This document shows, piece after piece, positions 8,601 through 20,709 of a stretch of 64,000 nt of DNA (within the stretch, counting starts at the first letter, position 1; every line of letters starts with the position of its first letter). The position numbers and the translations under genes are program-made. Below the pieces are notes generated by a model. That model made no database searches. It worked only from the letters and a program-made list of their open reading frames with translations, and was not told the DNA's origin. Origin of the DNA: Acinetobacter rudis (lineage in GTDB: Bacteria; Pseudomonadota; Gammaproteobacteria; Pseudomonadales; Moraxellaceae); the NCBI RefSeq assembly GCF_031157835.1, contig NZ_JAVIDR010000012.1:1-64000 (forward strand). Reading direction: 5' to 3'.

Positions 8601-9650
8601 ATGAGTGAAAAATTGCAAAAGGTGTTAGCGCGAATTGGCTTAGGTTCTCGCCGTTATATGGAGGAAGTTATTGCTGCTGGTCGCGTTAGTGTCAATGGGC
8701 AAATTGCTCAAGTTGGTGAACGTATTGAACCTGGTGATGAGCTTCGCATCGATGGTCGTAAAGTTCAATTTCAAATTGAGGACGAAATCCGTCGTCGTGT
8801 ACTCATCTATTACAAACCAGAAGGTGAGATTTGTTCACGTAACGACCCTGAAAACCGTCCAACGGTATTTGAGCATCTACCTACGCTTGCCAATGATCGT
8901 TGGGTCATGGTTGGTCGTCTTGATATCAATAGTACTGGTTTATTACTGTTTACAAATGACGGTGAACTTGCCAATCGTCTAATGCATCCATCCAATGAAG
9001 TTGAGCGTGAATATGCTGTGCGTGTTATGGGTGAAGTTACACCTAAAATCCGCCAAACCATGCTCAATGGTGTTGAATTAGATGATGGCCCAGCGAAGTT
9101 TGAATCATTTACCGAAATTGGTGGTGATGGTATTAACCGTTGGTATCAAGTTGTAGTAAAAGAAGGTCGTAATCGTGAGGTTCGTCGTATCTTTGAATCA
9201 CAAGGTCTCAAAGTAAGTCGTCTATTACGTACACGTTATGGAACAGTTATTTTACCGCGCGAACTTCGTACAGGTCGCTGGACTGAGCTTGATAAAACAG
9301 ATATTGATAATCTAAGCAAAATGGTTGATCTAAAACCACGCCAAGGTACGGGTCTTTTTGGTATGGCAAAACGCCGTACTGAACGTATGCAAGAGAAGCC
9401 TTTAGCTGCTCGTCGTGGCGGTTATTTACGTCAACAACGTCGTGATAGCGAACAAAATCAAGATGTTGATGGTTCACGTCGTGAACAGCGCCCACGCTAT
9501 GAACAAAATCGTGGTGGCTTTCAACAACAAGCACAGACAGGCTATCAGGGCAATTACTCATCTGAGCAGCAAACAAATACCAATGAACGAGAAAAACCTT
9601 TCGTTCAACGTAAATCTTCAGTACTGAAAAAAGGCTTTAAAAAATACTAA
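8601..9650 (+). CDS. rluB: 23S rRNA pseudouridine(2605) synthase
   Basis: RsuA-family enzyme that isomerises a uridine in helix 89/90 of 23S rRNA. An N-terminal S4 RNA-binding domain (residues about 1-60) is followed by the catalytic domain with GRLDINSTGLLLFTNDG, where the Asp in RLD is catalytic, and by RNREVRRIFE. Residues after about 250 are a low-complexity tail rich in Arg, Gln and Asn, common in RluB and probably disordered. It ends in a KKGFKKY basic patch and is followed by a strong terminator shared with the convergent bio operon. Confidence 0.93.
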   Translation: MSEKLQKVLARIGLGSRRYMEEVIAAGRVSVNGQIAQVGERIEPGDELRIDGRKVQFQIEDEIRRRVLIYYKPEGEICSRNDPENRPTVFEHLPTLANDRWVMVGRLDINSTGLLLFTNDGELANRLMHPSNEVEREYAVRVMGEVTPKIRQTMLNGVELDDGPAKFESFTEIGGDGINRWYQVVVKEGRNREVRRIFESQGLKVSRLLRTRYGTVILPRELRTGRWTELDKTDIDNLSKMVDLKPRQGTGLFGMAKRRTERMQEKPLAARRGGYLRQQRRDSEQNQDVDGSRREQRPRYEQNRGGFQQQAQTGYQGNYSSEQQTNTNEREKPFVQRKSSVLKKGFKKY

Positions 9651-9668
9651 GTTCTGCCCTAAAGTACC

Positions 9669-9703
9669 AAAAAGCCACGATCAAATTTGATCGTGGCTTT
9701 TTT
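9669..9703. terminator. Bidirectional terminator between rluB and bioD
   Basis: A perfect palindrome built on AAAAAGCCACGATC and its complement, with T runs on both sides. It sits between the converging rluB and bioD genes, 18 and 10 bases from their stop codons, and would end transcription from both directions. Confidence 0.92.
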
Positions 9704-9713
9704 ATTGTGTGAA

Positions 9714-10358
9714 TCAGTTCATCACAGGTATATCAATCCAAAGTGCATCAGGAAAATGTTTCTGCAAATAATTTTTTAAATAACATGCTGTATCTTTAGA
9801 GATTAAAGCATCTTGAGATTCATCATTCAGGTTATAAGCCAAAGCATAGAGTGGAATTTTACGGCACTGTAGTGCCTCTAGACTTAACAAAGTATGATTT
9901 ATACTCCCCAAACGCCCAGAACTCACTAAAATCACTGCTAACTTTTGCTGTTCAATATAGTCTATACTGAGCTGTTCTGTGGTTAGTGGCACCATTAAAC
10001 CACCAGCTCCTTCGAGCAATACCACCTCATAACGCTCAACAAGTGTAGCCGTTGCTTGTTGAATTTTATGAAAATCTAAAGCACGACCATCTACTTGAGA
10101 AGCCAAATGAGGTGAAGCAGGATAACTAAAGATCTCAGGCATGGTCAGATATTCATGGTCTTCTGGGAATGCTGCAACTCCCATCATTGCACGATGTTGT
10201 TCAATATCTTCTGAAAACCCTACATTACCAGTTTGAACGAGCTTCTGTGTGATTACATTTTGACCTTGTTCACGCCAAAGTTTAGCCAAATAGCCTGTAG
10301 TGTATGTTTTGCCTATACCAGTATCTATGCCACTGACAAAATAAACCACACCTGTCAT
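9714..10358 (-). CDS. bioD: Dethiobiotin synthetase
   Basis: ATP-dependent carboxylation and ring closure of 7,8-diaminononanoate to dethiobiotin. The P-loop GIDTGIGKTY lies near residue 10, and EGAGGLMVP holds the second substrate-binding loop. I start at the ATG at 10358, which overlaps the bioC stop as ATGA and has GGAG upstream; a longer start inside bioC is possible but unlikely. The product is 214 residues, the normal length. Last gene of bioA-F-C-D. bioB is not in this window. Confidence 0.94.
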   Translation of the reverse strand: MTGVVYFVSGIDTGIGKTYTTGYLAKLWREQGQNVITQKLVQTGNVGFSEDIEQHRAMMGVAAFPEDHEYLTMPEIFSYPASPHLASQVDGRALDFHKIQQATATLVERYEVVLLEGAGGLMVPLTTEQLSIDYIEQQKLAVILVSSGRLGSINHTLLSLEALQCRKIPLYALAYNLNDESQDALISKDTACYLKNYLQKHFPDALWIDIPVMN

Positions 10359-11146
10359 GTTGTTCTCCGTGCAATACAATAAAATGGATGATAAGTCAGC
10401 GGATACTGCAATTGCCCTTGTACATTCGCCACAGCAAAATCTTCATAATTTAAATAAAACTGCTGTAGAGATTGCTTCGTCCAACGATAATGCTGTGAAG
10501 TTGCTGTTACCCCTGTCGCCTTCAAATGTTTCAATATCTCAAGCGGATGGGAAAAATATATATGCTCAACCTGCTCTTGTAACACCATGACTTCAAAACC
10601 ATGCTGCTCAAGCTTTGCCTGCCACTGAGAAAGACTCAAGTAGTCTAAGCCCTGACCAGTAAGGGCTTTGATTTGTTTTAAATTATCTTGGCTAAAACTC
10701 GAAAAACAAAAAAAAGCTTGCGGTGCTAGTGCAGTATGTATTTTCGAAAATAAAGCATCAATATCTTGCATCCATTGTAATGCTGAACTGGAAATCAGCA
10801 GTTGTAATGCTTGTGGTAAAACCAATTGCTCAATATCACCAATAAGCCATTTTATCCGAGGGTCTACGGTAAAATGCTGTTGTACCTCTTCATATAAGTC
10901 GTTGCAATAATATTTATCAATCTTAAACTGTTGAGTTGCACTAAGTAATAAATGACTTAGATGCCCCGAACCACAGCCAATTTCTAAATAATGACCTGAA
11001 ATAGGCTGTGGTAAATTTTGCTGCATGAGTTGTACCAAGTTAAATGCAATTTGTTTCTGAACAACTGCATGCTGATGATAACTTTCCCCTGCTTTAGCAA
11101 AACGCTGAGCAATGCTTAAAGAATCAATTTTCACTAAATGTCTCAC
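10355..11146 (-). CDS. bioC: Malonyl-[acyl-carrier protein] O-methyltransferase
   Basis: Methylates the free carboxyl of malonyl-ACP so that fatty-acid synthesis can build the pimeloyl chain for biotin. SAM-binding motif LEIGCGSGHLS lies near residue 52, with ISSSALQWM as motif IV. The start is a GTG that overlaps the bioF stop (GTGA). The end overlaps bioD by 4 bases. The 263-residue length is normal. Its presence in the cluster implies the BioC-BioH route to pimelate rather than BioI or BioW. Confidence 0.9.
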   Translation of the reverse strand: MRHLVKIDSLSIAQRFAKAGESYHQHAVVQKQIAFNLVQLMQQNLPQPISGHYLEIGCGSGHLSHLLLSATQQFKIDKYYCNDLYEEVQQHFTVDPRIKWLIGDIEQLVLPQALQLLISSSALQWMQDIDALFSKIHTALAPQAFFCFSSFSQDNLKQIKALTGQGLDYLSLSQWQAKLEQHGFEVMVLQEQVEHIYFSHPLEILKHLKATGVTATSQHYRWTKQSLQQFYLNYEDFAVANVQGQLQYPLTYHPFYCIARRTT

Positions 11147-12300
11147 AAATACTTAAGCAACTGCTCTAAATCTTGTTGGTAAATCATTGCATTTAATGAA
11201 ATTCTTAAACGAGAACTCAGCTGTGGTACAGTTGGTGGTCGAACTGGCATGACATAAAAACCAATCTGCTGTAACTGTTTAGCTCGTTCAACGGTATCTT
11301 TCGAATCACCAATAATAACAGGCACAATGTGGCTTGTTGATGGACAAAAATAATCCTTGTTATGTAATTGTTGTTGTAAAAATTGACTCAGTACCTGTAA
11401 ATGTTGTCTTGGTTGCTGAAGCTGCTGCATATGCTCAAAAATAAATTGAGTCCAAGCCATACATATAGGTGGTTGAGCAGTACTAAAGATAAGAGGACGC
11501 ATATGATTAATTAAATAATCACGCAATACAGGATGACAAATCAAGTAACCTCCAACAGAGGCCAAGGCTTTACCAAACGTGCCCACCAAGAAATCAATAT
11601 CATCAATCACTTGATATTGCTCAGCACATCCTAGCCCCTTCGCACCGCGAACACCGATGGCATGTGCTTCATCAACATAGAGCATGACTTTATTATGCTG
11701 TCTTTTTAACTGGACAAGTTGACTTAGATCAGTCTCATCACCATCCATACTAAAAATTGATTCAGTCACAACAATGATACGATCAAAATTACCATCATCT
11801 TGATAACGTTTAAGTAATTGCTGTAAGTGCAGCATATCGTTATGACGAAATCGTATATATTTGGCACTTGATAAACGAATACCATCGATCATACTGGCAT
11901 GTACAAGTTTGTCGGCCAAAATTATAGTACGCCCATCACTAATCGCAGGTAAAATCCCAATATTCATGTGATAACCGCTATTAAATAATAAGGCGGCACG
12001 ACCATGAAAAGCCTGCGATAAACTATACTCAAAATATTCATAAGCAGCAAAGTTGCCTGTCAATAGGCGGGACGAACTACTACTCATTACTCTTTCTGAA
12101 GTAGGTGTCTGATCAAAAAAAGCTTCTCTAAGCTTCTCATCTGCAGCTAAGCCTAAATAGTCATTCGATGCTAAATTGAGCATGCTACGCCCTGCAATCT
12201 CAATCTGACGTCCTTGTTGATGAAATTGAGTAAACTGTCTTAAATTGCCCTGTTGTTTAAGACTTTCTAATTGTGCAGCATAATGATCGATTAATTGCAT
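11143..12300 (-). CDS. bioF: 8-amino-7-oxononanoate synthase
   Basis: PLP enzyme that condenses pimeloyl-ACP (or CoA) with alanine. The 385-residue protein shows YLGLAAD near the N-terminus, [16 protein letters not shown] for cofactor contact and [13 protein letters not shown] with the Schiff-base lysine near 240. It overlaps bioA by 10 bases and bioC by 4, so the four bio genes form one tight operon on the minus strand. Confidence 0.94.
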   Translation of the reverse strand: MQLIDHYAAQLESLKQQGNLRQFTQFHQQGRQIEIAGRSMLNLASNDYLGLAADEKLREAFFDQTPTSERVMSSSSSRLLTGNFAAYEYFEYSLSQAFHGRAALLFNSGYHMNIGILPAISDGRTIILADKLVHASMIDGIRLSSAKYIRFRHNDMLHLQQLLKRYQDDGNFDRIIVVTESIFSMDGDETDLSQLVQLKRQHNKVMLYVDEAHAIGVRGAKGLGCAEQYQVIDDIDFLVGTFGKALASVGGYLICHPVLRDYLINHMRPLIFSTAQPPICMAWTQFIFEHMQQLQQPRQHLQVLSQFLQQQLHNKDYFCPSTSHIVPVIIGDSKDTVERAKQLQQIGFYVMPVRPPTVPQLSSRLRISLNAMIYQQDLEQLLKYL

Positions 12301-13580
12301 TGTTGCTCTACATCCATTTGACTCACCACTTTAACGATTTGATCGAGCAAATAATCTAATTCTTTTTCACTAATAATATAAGGTGGCATTAGATAAACCA
12401 ATTTACCAAAGGGTCTAATCCATACACCATGCTCAACAAACTGCTGTTGTAAGACTTGCATATTCACTGCTTGTTTCAGTTCAACCACACCAATTGCACC
12501 CAGTACACGAACCTGTTGAACATGAGCAAATTGACTTAATGGACTGAGTTTTTGTAATAACTGTGCTGAAATGTCTTGAACTCGAGTCGACCAATCTTGC
12601 GACAATAACAATTCGGTACTACGGATAGCAACGGCACATGCTAAGGGATTGGCCATAAACGTTGGTCCGTGCATAAAGACACCAGCCTCACCACGACTAA
12701 TAGTTTCAGCAACGTGAGTTGTTGTCAGGGTTGCAGACAAAGTCATGTAGCCACCTGTAAGTGCTTTACCAATACACATAATGTCTGGCACAACTTGGGC
12801 ATGCTCCCATGCAAACAACTTACCTGTACGACCAAAACCAGTCGCAATTTCATCAAAAATTAATAGAATATTGTATTGATCACACAACCGTTTTACTTGA
12901 CGCAAGTATTCGGGATGATAAAAACGCATCCCTCCAGCACCTTGAACAATTGGCTCAATAATGAATGCCGCAATATGTTGATGCTGCTCAGCAAGTGTCT
13001 GCTCTAATTCAAGAATATCATCTGGGTCCCAAGGCTGATCAAAAGCTGTTTTAGGTGCAGGCACAAAAATACGTTGCGCTAAACTTGCACCAAAGACTTG
13101 ATGCATACCTGTAACAGGATCACATACCGACATTGCATTCCATGTATCACCATGATACCCAGAGCGTGTAGTGATAAAATTAGTTTTTGTTGTTTTTCCT
13201 TGAGCTGTCCAATACTGCACTGCCATTTTAAGCGCAACTTCGACAGCAACAGAACCTGAATCGGCATAGAAAATTTTATCCAATGGTTCAGGTGTAATCT
13301 CAAGCAGGATTTTCCCCAAATCAATGGCAGGTTGATGTGTTAATCCACCAAACATAATATGCGACATCGACTGTAATTGCGCTGTCACCGCCTGATCTAG
13401 TTCAGCATGATGATAACCATGAATTGCACACCACCATGAAGCCATACCATCAATTAACGTACGCCCATCATCCAACTCTATATTTACACCATATGCACGT
13501 TTTACTTTATAACTTGGCAATGGTTGAGTCATTGATGTATAGGGATGCCATATATGTTTCAAATCAAATTCGTCGGTCAT
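12291..13580 (-). CDS. bioA: Adenosylmethionine-8-amino-7-oxononanoate transaminase
   Basis: PLP aminotransferase that makes 7,8-diaminononanoate using SAM as amino donor. The start HIWHPYTSM, then [41 protein letters not shown] and the lysine motif [15 protein letters not shown] identify it. I use the ATG at 13580, giving [14 protein letters not shown] as in other BioA; a GTG at 13589 would add three residues. First gene of the bioAFCD operon, 98 bases downstream of the BioH-like gene. No BioR-like TTATNTATAA operator is visible upstream. Confidence 0.94.
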   Translation of the reverse strand: MTDEFDLKHIWHPYTSMTQPLPSYKVKRAYGVNIELDDGRTLIDGMASWWCAIHGYHHAELDQAVTAQLQSMSHIMFGGLTHQPAIDLGKILLEITPEPLDKIFYADSGSVAVEVALKMAVQYWTAQGKTTKTNFITTRSGYHGDTWNAMSVCDPVTGMHQVFGASLAQRIFVPAPKTAFDQPWDPDDILELEQTLAEQHQHIAAFIIEPIVQGAGGMRFYHPEYLRQVKRLCDQYNILLIFDEIATGFGRTGKLFAWEHAQVVPDIMCIGKALTGGYMTLSATLTTTHVAETISRGEAGVFMHGPTFMANPLACAVAIRSTELLLSQDWSTRVQDISAQLLQKLSPLSQFAHVQQVRVLGAIGVVELKQAVNMQVLQQQFVEHGVWIRPFGKLVYLMPPYIISEKELDYLLDQIVKVVSQMDVEQQCN

Positions 13581-13678
13581 CCTGAACACTATTCTTCGTT
13601 ACTACAAATGTATTTTGATCATACGCCAGCGAATAATAAAAATAAATTGCGATAACATCCAAATATTGACTGATCTGA

Positions 13679-14407
13679 CTAGAGTTGTTGACATATTTGC
13701 ACAATTTGCTCTGCACTTGGCTCTGGATTTGTCACAGGAAAGGCATGCGAGCCATCTACTAGAATTATTTTTAAGAACTTTGCAGCTAAATTACGCAAAT
13801 CTGTGGCTATTTGAGGAGTTAACAATTGGTCTTGTTGAGCAAGAAAATGAAACTGCTGGCCCACATAATTTTGCAAGATCTCCACCGTATTTAATTGGCT
13901 TAAGGTTTCTAGACCTTGCTTCATTTGTGCAAAATCTTGTCGCTTCATCAAACTTTGCAAAGTTAACCAATCTTGTTTTACTTGAGGAGTTCCTTGACAA
14001 ATCAAGTAACTAAATCGTTTTATACACGCATTTGCATCATCTATATAAGATTGTTGAAAGGCTAAAAATGCTGTCCGAGGCATCGCTTTTTGCCAATACT
14101 CGTTTTGTACAAAACAGGGATTTGACGCTAGCGTAATCAAAATCTTAGCTTCACCTGTTAATTGCCATACTGCATTGGCTAAAACACTTGCCAACTGCCC
14201 CCCCAAAGACCACCCCATTAACACATCATATTGCTGCGCAAGTTCAACATACTGTTTATGCTCAACAGGATCATCAGGATTAAAAATATTGATCAGGGTA
14301 ACTTGAAATTGTTGCTGCCTTAGAGCATCCACAAAGTTTGCCAATACTTCAGGCCCAACACCCCAACCACTAATCAATAAAATACGTTTTAACATCATTT
14401 TCGCCAT
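13679..14407 (-). CDS. bioH: BioH-like pimeloyl-ACP methyl ester esterase
   Basis: Alpha/beta hydrolase expected to cleave pimeloyl-ACP methyl ester, the step after BioC. The nucleophile sits in GWSLGG near residue 90, the acid in QQDQLLTP near 193, and the histidine in GSHAFPVTNPE near 223. LASNPCF and FQQSYIDDANACIKRF align with the recalled Escherichia coli BioH. The oxyanion-side WG in SGWGVGPEVL is also present. Position directly upstream of bioA on the same strand supports the assignment; a BioG-type or unrelated esterase remains possible. Confidence 0.75.
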   Translation of the reverse strand: MAKMMLKRILLISGWGVGPEVLANFVDALRQQQFQVTLINIFNPDDPVEHKQYVELAQQYDVLMGWSLGGQLASVLANAVWQLTGEAKILITLASNPCFVQNEYWQKAMPRTAFLAFQQSYIDDANACIKRFSYLICQGTPQVKQDWLTLQSLMKRQDFAQMKQGLETLSQLNTVEILQNYVGQQFHFLAQQDQLLTPQIATDLRNLAAKFLKIILVDGSHAFPVTNPEPSAEQIVQICQQL

Positions 14408-14515
14408 TCACAATAAAACTTACCTCTTCCCAAGTATTATCCATTATCTCAACACTCCATTTACCCACAAATTTTGCTAATATTTAACGCAATTTCTTAC
14501 CCATGGTAGCAACTA

Positions 14516-15085
14516 ATGAAAAAACTGAACTCTACTATTCTTGCTGCCCTATGTGGGTTAATTTTAGCACCTTATACTCAAGCCCACGCTGAAAGCAATC
14601 CATTGAATGCTTTTGAGCAACAGCAGAAACAATGGGTTGGCCAAGCAGCTCCACAATTTAAATTACAAGACCAAAATCAGCAATGGCATGAACTAAAACA
14701 ATATAAAGGCAAATGGCTGGTATTGTATTTTTATCCTAAAGATAACTCGCCAGGTTGTACCCAAGAAGCCAATCAGTTTAAAAGCCTCTATCCTGAATTT
14801 GTAAAAAATAATGCAGTCATCTTAGGTGTGAGTTTAGATAATGTTCAGTCCCACCAAAAGTTTTCAACAAAACTTGACCTCCCATTTGCTTTACTTGCCG
14901 ATGATCAACAACAACTTGCAGGTCAATACGGGCTAGTTAAAAATCTTGGTTTCGTCAAAATTGCAAAACGAGAAAGTTTTTTAATTGATCCAGCTGGTAC
15001 TGTTGTATACCACTACACCAGTGTAAACACACAATCACATGCGGCTGAAATTCTCAAAGACATTCAGCGCCTCAAAACCCCTTAA
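14516..15085 (+). CDS. Exported single-cysteine peroxiredoxin of the Bcp/PrxQ type
   Basis: Thioredoxin-fold peroxidase predicted in the periplasm. The first 25 residues are a Sec signal peptide ending AHA. The peroxidatic cysteine is Cys81 in FYPKDNSPGCTQEA. PrxQ proteins usually have a resolving cysteine five residues later; here that place is Asn, and Cys81 is the only cysteine in the mature protein, so it must work as a 1-Cys enzyme with an outside thiol donor. It lies divergent from the bioH-like gene. Confidence 0.85.
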   Translation: MKKLNSTILAALCGLILAPYTQAHAESNPLNAFEQQQKQWVGQAAPQFKLQDQNQQWHELKQYKGKWLVLYFYPKDNSPGCTQEANQFKSLYPEFVKNNAVILGVSLDNVQSHQKFSTKLDLPFALLADDQQQLAGQYGLVKNLGFVKIAKRESFLIDPAGTVVYHYTSVNTQSHAAEILKDIQRLKTP

Positions 15086-15278
15086 AAGTGATCAGCAAAA
15101 ATACTGCTCAACTCTAATGAGTAGATCCAATACAATAGGCTAGATCAAGGAAGATCAGCTCTATTTCAATGATGATTAATTTTTTTTCACTTAAACCCAC
15201 AATTTCACAACTATTCGAATAAATTTAACTTTTTTAAAATTAATCAATTTAAATTGATTTAACCACTCCTCTTATTTA

Positions 15279-15329
15279 TTGACATAAATTCTTCATAAAA
15301 CTGAGAACTTTCTGTCACATTAATTCATT
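15279..15329 (+). promoter_or_regulatory. Pho-box-like array upstream of phoA
   Basis: Five 7-base elements start every 11 bases: TTGACAT (15279), TCTTCAT (15290), CTGAGAA (15301), CTGTCAC (15312) and ATTCATT (15323), separated by A/T-rich 4-base spacers. PhoB binds direct repeats of CTGTCAT with exactly this 11-base period. The fourth repeat is a near-perfect match and the second and third share an uninterrupted TCATAAAACTG core. It ends about 40 bases before the phosphatase start. Confidence 0.6.
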
Positions 15330-15367
15330 ACATTCGGGCCATTAAAACAAATACCTGAGGTCCACTA

Positions 15368-16819
15368 GTGAAATTTAAACTCCTTTTATTACCTGTACTG
15401 ATTGCATTATTGACAGCTTGTAATGATGATAAAGACTCTACCACTACAGGTCCTGAAAAACCTGTCACCCCACCAGCGTCAAATGGTGCCTTGCTCGACC
15501 CAAGCAGCAAAGGTGATATTGCTGAGTTTGGTGGTGCTACACGTTTAAAAGCTGACCGTGCTGAAGCACTTAAAGCTTCTATTAATAACCGTCAAGTTAA
15601 ACACGTTATTTTATTCATTGGCGATGGTACAAGTGAATCAGAAATTACCTCTGCACGTAACTATGTTGAAGGTGCAGCAGGCTATTTTAAAGGCCTCGAT
15701 GTATTACCATTCACAGGTGCATATACCACTTACTCTCTAGATAAAACAAATAGTAATATTGATTATGTCACAGACTCAGCAGCTTCTGCTTCTGCTTGGG
15801 CAACAGGAACTAAAACCTACAACGGTGCTTTAGGTGTAGATATTAAAGATAATAAAAAAACATCTATTCTGAAAATTGCCAAAGCAGCAGGTTATGCAAC
15901 AGGTAACGTCACGACAACAGAATTGCAAGATGCTACACCAGCAGCACTTGTTGCTCAAATCAATAAACGTAGCTGCTATGGTCCTGCTAAAACATTAAAT
16001 GACTGCAAAAACTTCGCTCTTGAAAACAATGGACCAGGTTCGATTACTGAACAATTGCTGACTACAAAAGCCGATGTAACACTGGGTGGTGGTGCCAAAA
16101 CTTTTGATGAAACAGTAACAGCTGGCGCATACAAAGGCATGACTTTACTTGGCCAAGCTAAAAAAATGGGTTATCAAGTCGTCGACAAACTTGAAGATTT
16201 GAAAAAAGTACAATCTGCTGACCAAAATAAACCTTTGCTTGGTTTATTTGCGCAAGGGAATTTACCTGTAATCTGGAGTGGACCTGAATCTACTCTTAAC
16301 GGTAACACTTTACCATCACAAAAATGCGTACCAAACGCAGCTTTCACCGCTTCTACTCCGAAGCTAAAAGATATGACTGCAAAAGCGATTGAGTTACTAC
16401 AAGCCAATCAAAAAGGCTTCTTCTTACAAGTTGAAAGTGGTTCTATTGATAAACAAAACCACGCAGCAAATGCTTGTGGTCAAATTGGTGAAACAGTACA
16501 GCTGGACGAAGCAATTCAAGTTGCTTTAGAGTTTGCTAAGAAAAATCCAGATACATTGATCATTGTTACTGGAGACCATGCTCATACTAGCCAAATCATT
16601 CCAAACGATAGCACGAGTCCTGGTAAAACCGTTAAACTTTTAACTAAAGACAATGCTGATATGACCATCAACTATGCGACAACCAAAGAAGGTTCACAGC
16701 AACATACAGGTGCACAAGTTCGTACCGCAGCATATGGCCCACACGCTGCCAACGTTTCTGGTTTACTAGACCAAACAGACTTGTACTTCATTATGCGTAA
16801 CGCGTTAGGTATTAAATAA
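15368..16819 (+). CDS. phoA: Alkaline phosphatase, predicted lipoprotein
   Basis: Hydrolyses phosphomonoesters outside the cytoplasm to release phosphate. The metal site begins at ILFIGDG (Asp86), and the catalytic serine is Ser137 in [18 protein letters not shown] and QQHTGAQV carry later metal ligands. Unlike Escherichia coli PhoA, the N-terminus is a lipoprotein signal with lipobox LTAC (Cys18), so the enzyme should be anchored in a membrane. The start is a GTG preceded by GAGG. A Pho-box array lies upstream and a terminator follows, so it is a single-gene unit probably controlled by PhoB. Confidence 0.93.
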   Translation: MKFKLLLLPVLIALLTACNDDKDSTTTGPEKPVTPPASNGALLDPSSKGDIAEFGGATRLKADRAEALKASINNRQVKHVILFIGDGTSESEITSARNYVEGAAGYFKGLDVLPFTGAYTTYSLDKTNSNIDYVTDSAASASAWATGTKTYNGALGVDIKDNKKTSILKIAKAAGYATGNVTTTELQDATPAALVAQINKRSCYGPAKTLNDCKNFALENNGPGSITEQLLTTKADVTLGGGAKTFDETVTAGAYKGMTLLGQAKKMGYQVVDKLEDLKKVQSADQNKPLLGLFAQGNLPVIWSGPESTLNGNTLPSQKCVPNAAFTASTPKLKDMTAKAIELLQANQKGFFLQVESGSIDKQNHAANACGQIGETVQLDEAIQVALEFAKKNPDTLIIVTGDHAHTSQIIPNDSTSPGKTVKLLTKDNADMTINYATTKEGSQQHTGAQVRTAAYGPHAANVSGLLDQTDLYFIMRNALGIK

Positions 16820-16841
16820 TCCCTAAACGTATCCTTCCAAT

Positions 16842-16872
16842 AAAAAAGCAGTTCACTAAGAACTGCTTTTTT
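16842..16872. terminator. Bidirectional terminator between phoA and the ferritin gene
   Basis: AAAAAAGCAGTTC and GAACTGCTTTTTT form a 13-bp stem around a 5-base loop, with six T residues on each exit. It lies between two converging genes. Confidence 0.93.
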
Positions 16873-16884
16873 GCATTGTGTTGT

Positions 16885-17349
16885 TTACATTTGCGATTGA
16901 ATATAATTCTGTAAACCAACCAATTCAATCAGACGAATTTGTTTTTCTAACCAATAAGTATGGTCTTCTTCAGTATCTGCCATTTGTTGACGTAAAATAT
17001 CACGGCTAATGTAATCACCATGCTCTTCACATAGCTTAACACCTTGTGCCAATTGTTCACGCACGTGATATTCAAGTTTTAAATCGGCTTTCAAACAAGA
17101 AACAACATCGGTACCGACATCAACATCTTCACGTTGCATGTTCGGAGTGCCTTCTAAAAACAATACACGACGAATCAACGCATCAGCATGTTGTGCTTCT
17201 TCTTGCATTTCATGGTCAATTCGTTCATAAATTTTAGATAGTCCCCAATCTTCATACATACGTGAATGAATCAAATACTGATCACGGGCGGCAAGCTCAC
17301 CACCAATCAACATATTGAGATAATTAATCACCTCTGGGTTCCCACGCAT
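16885..17349 (-). CDS. Ferritin of bacterioferritin fold lacking the haem-ligand methionine (FtnA-like)
   Basis: Iron-storage subunit that should assemble into a 24-mer. With the ATG at 17349 (GGAGAG upstream) the protein has 154 residues. The di-iron ligands are present: Glu18, Glu51, His54, Glu127 and His130, with Glu93 near the expected Glu94 site. Residue 52, the methionine that ligates haem in bacterioferritin, is alanine. The sequence closely matches my recall of Pseudomonas aeruginosa FtnA, once named BfrA, which also lacks this Met. Database names such as bfr are likely; haem binding is doubtful. Confidence 0.85.
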   Translation of the reverse strand: MRGNPEVINYLNMLIGGELAARDQYLIHSRMYEDWGLSKIYERIDHEMQEEAQHADALIRRVLFLEGTPNMQREDVDVGTDVVSCLKADLKLEYHVREQLAQGVKLCEEHGDYISRDILRQQMADTEEDHTYWLEKQIRLIELVGLQNYIQSQM

Positions 17350-17374
17350 AGAGCTCTCTCCAATTTTTTCAAAT

Positions 17375-17403
17375 AGTATGAACATATTTGCCAATGAATG
17401 CAA
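17375..17403 (-). promoter_or_regulatory. Candidate sigma-70 promoter of the ferritin gene
   Basis: On the minus strand TTGCAT (17403-17398) and CATACT (17380-17375) are separated by 17 bases. The -10 lies about 26 bases before the ferritin start codon. Matches to consensus are 4 of 6 in each box. Confidence 0.4.
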
Positions 17404-17679
17404 AAATAAAGATGCGTAAGTTTATGATTTTTATAAAATAAAAATGAGAAACATACGCATTTCGCTTCATACTCAGTTAATTTTTAGTAAGGAAAATAAG
17501 CTGTTGAGGCAATTTTGTAGAAAGTTACCATACGTTTTAAAGCACAAAACGATGTATTTTTTTTTGTAACCATATACAACCTCACTCTCAATCTCTCACC
17601 CTAAATAAGAAGAAACTAAGTTTTTTATTGATAGAGTAAGTCTCAACCCTCTTTACTCTACCGAAAAATCATAAGCGGT
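17404..17679. other. Spacer between ligA and the ferritin gene with a long inverted repeat
   Basis: No gene is seen. ATGCGTAAGTTT (17412-17423) and AAACATACGCAT (17449-17460) are complementary over 12 bases with one mismatch, around an A/T-rich centre. It lies just upstream of the ferritin promoter on the minus strand and could be an operator pair or a hairpin. The part nearest ligA shows no convincing terminator. Confidence 0.45.
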
Positions 17680-20708
<3,029 letters not shown>

Positions 20709-20709
20709 T

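Noticed and set aside
9400..9640. Repetitive Arg/Gln codons at the end of rluB
   Set aside because: A typical low-complexity tail of RluB proteins, without a second reading.
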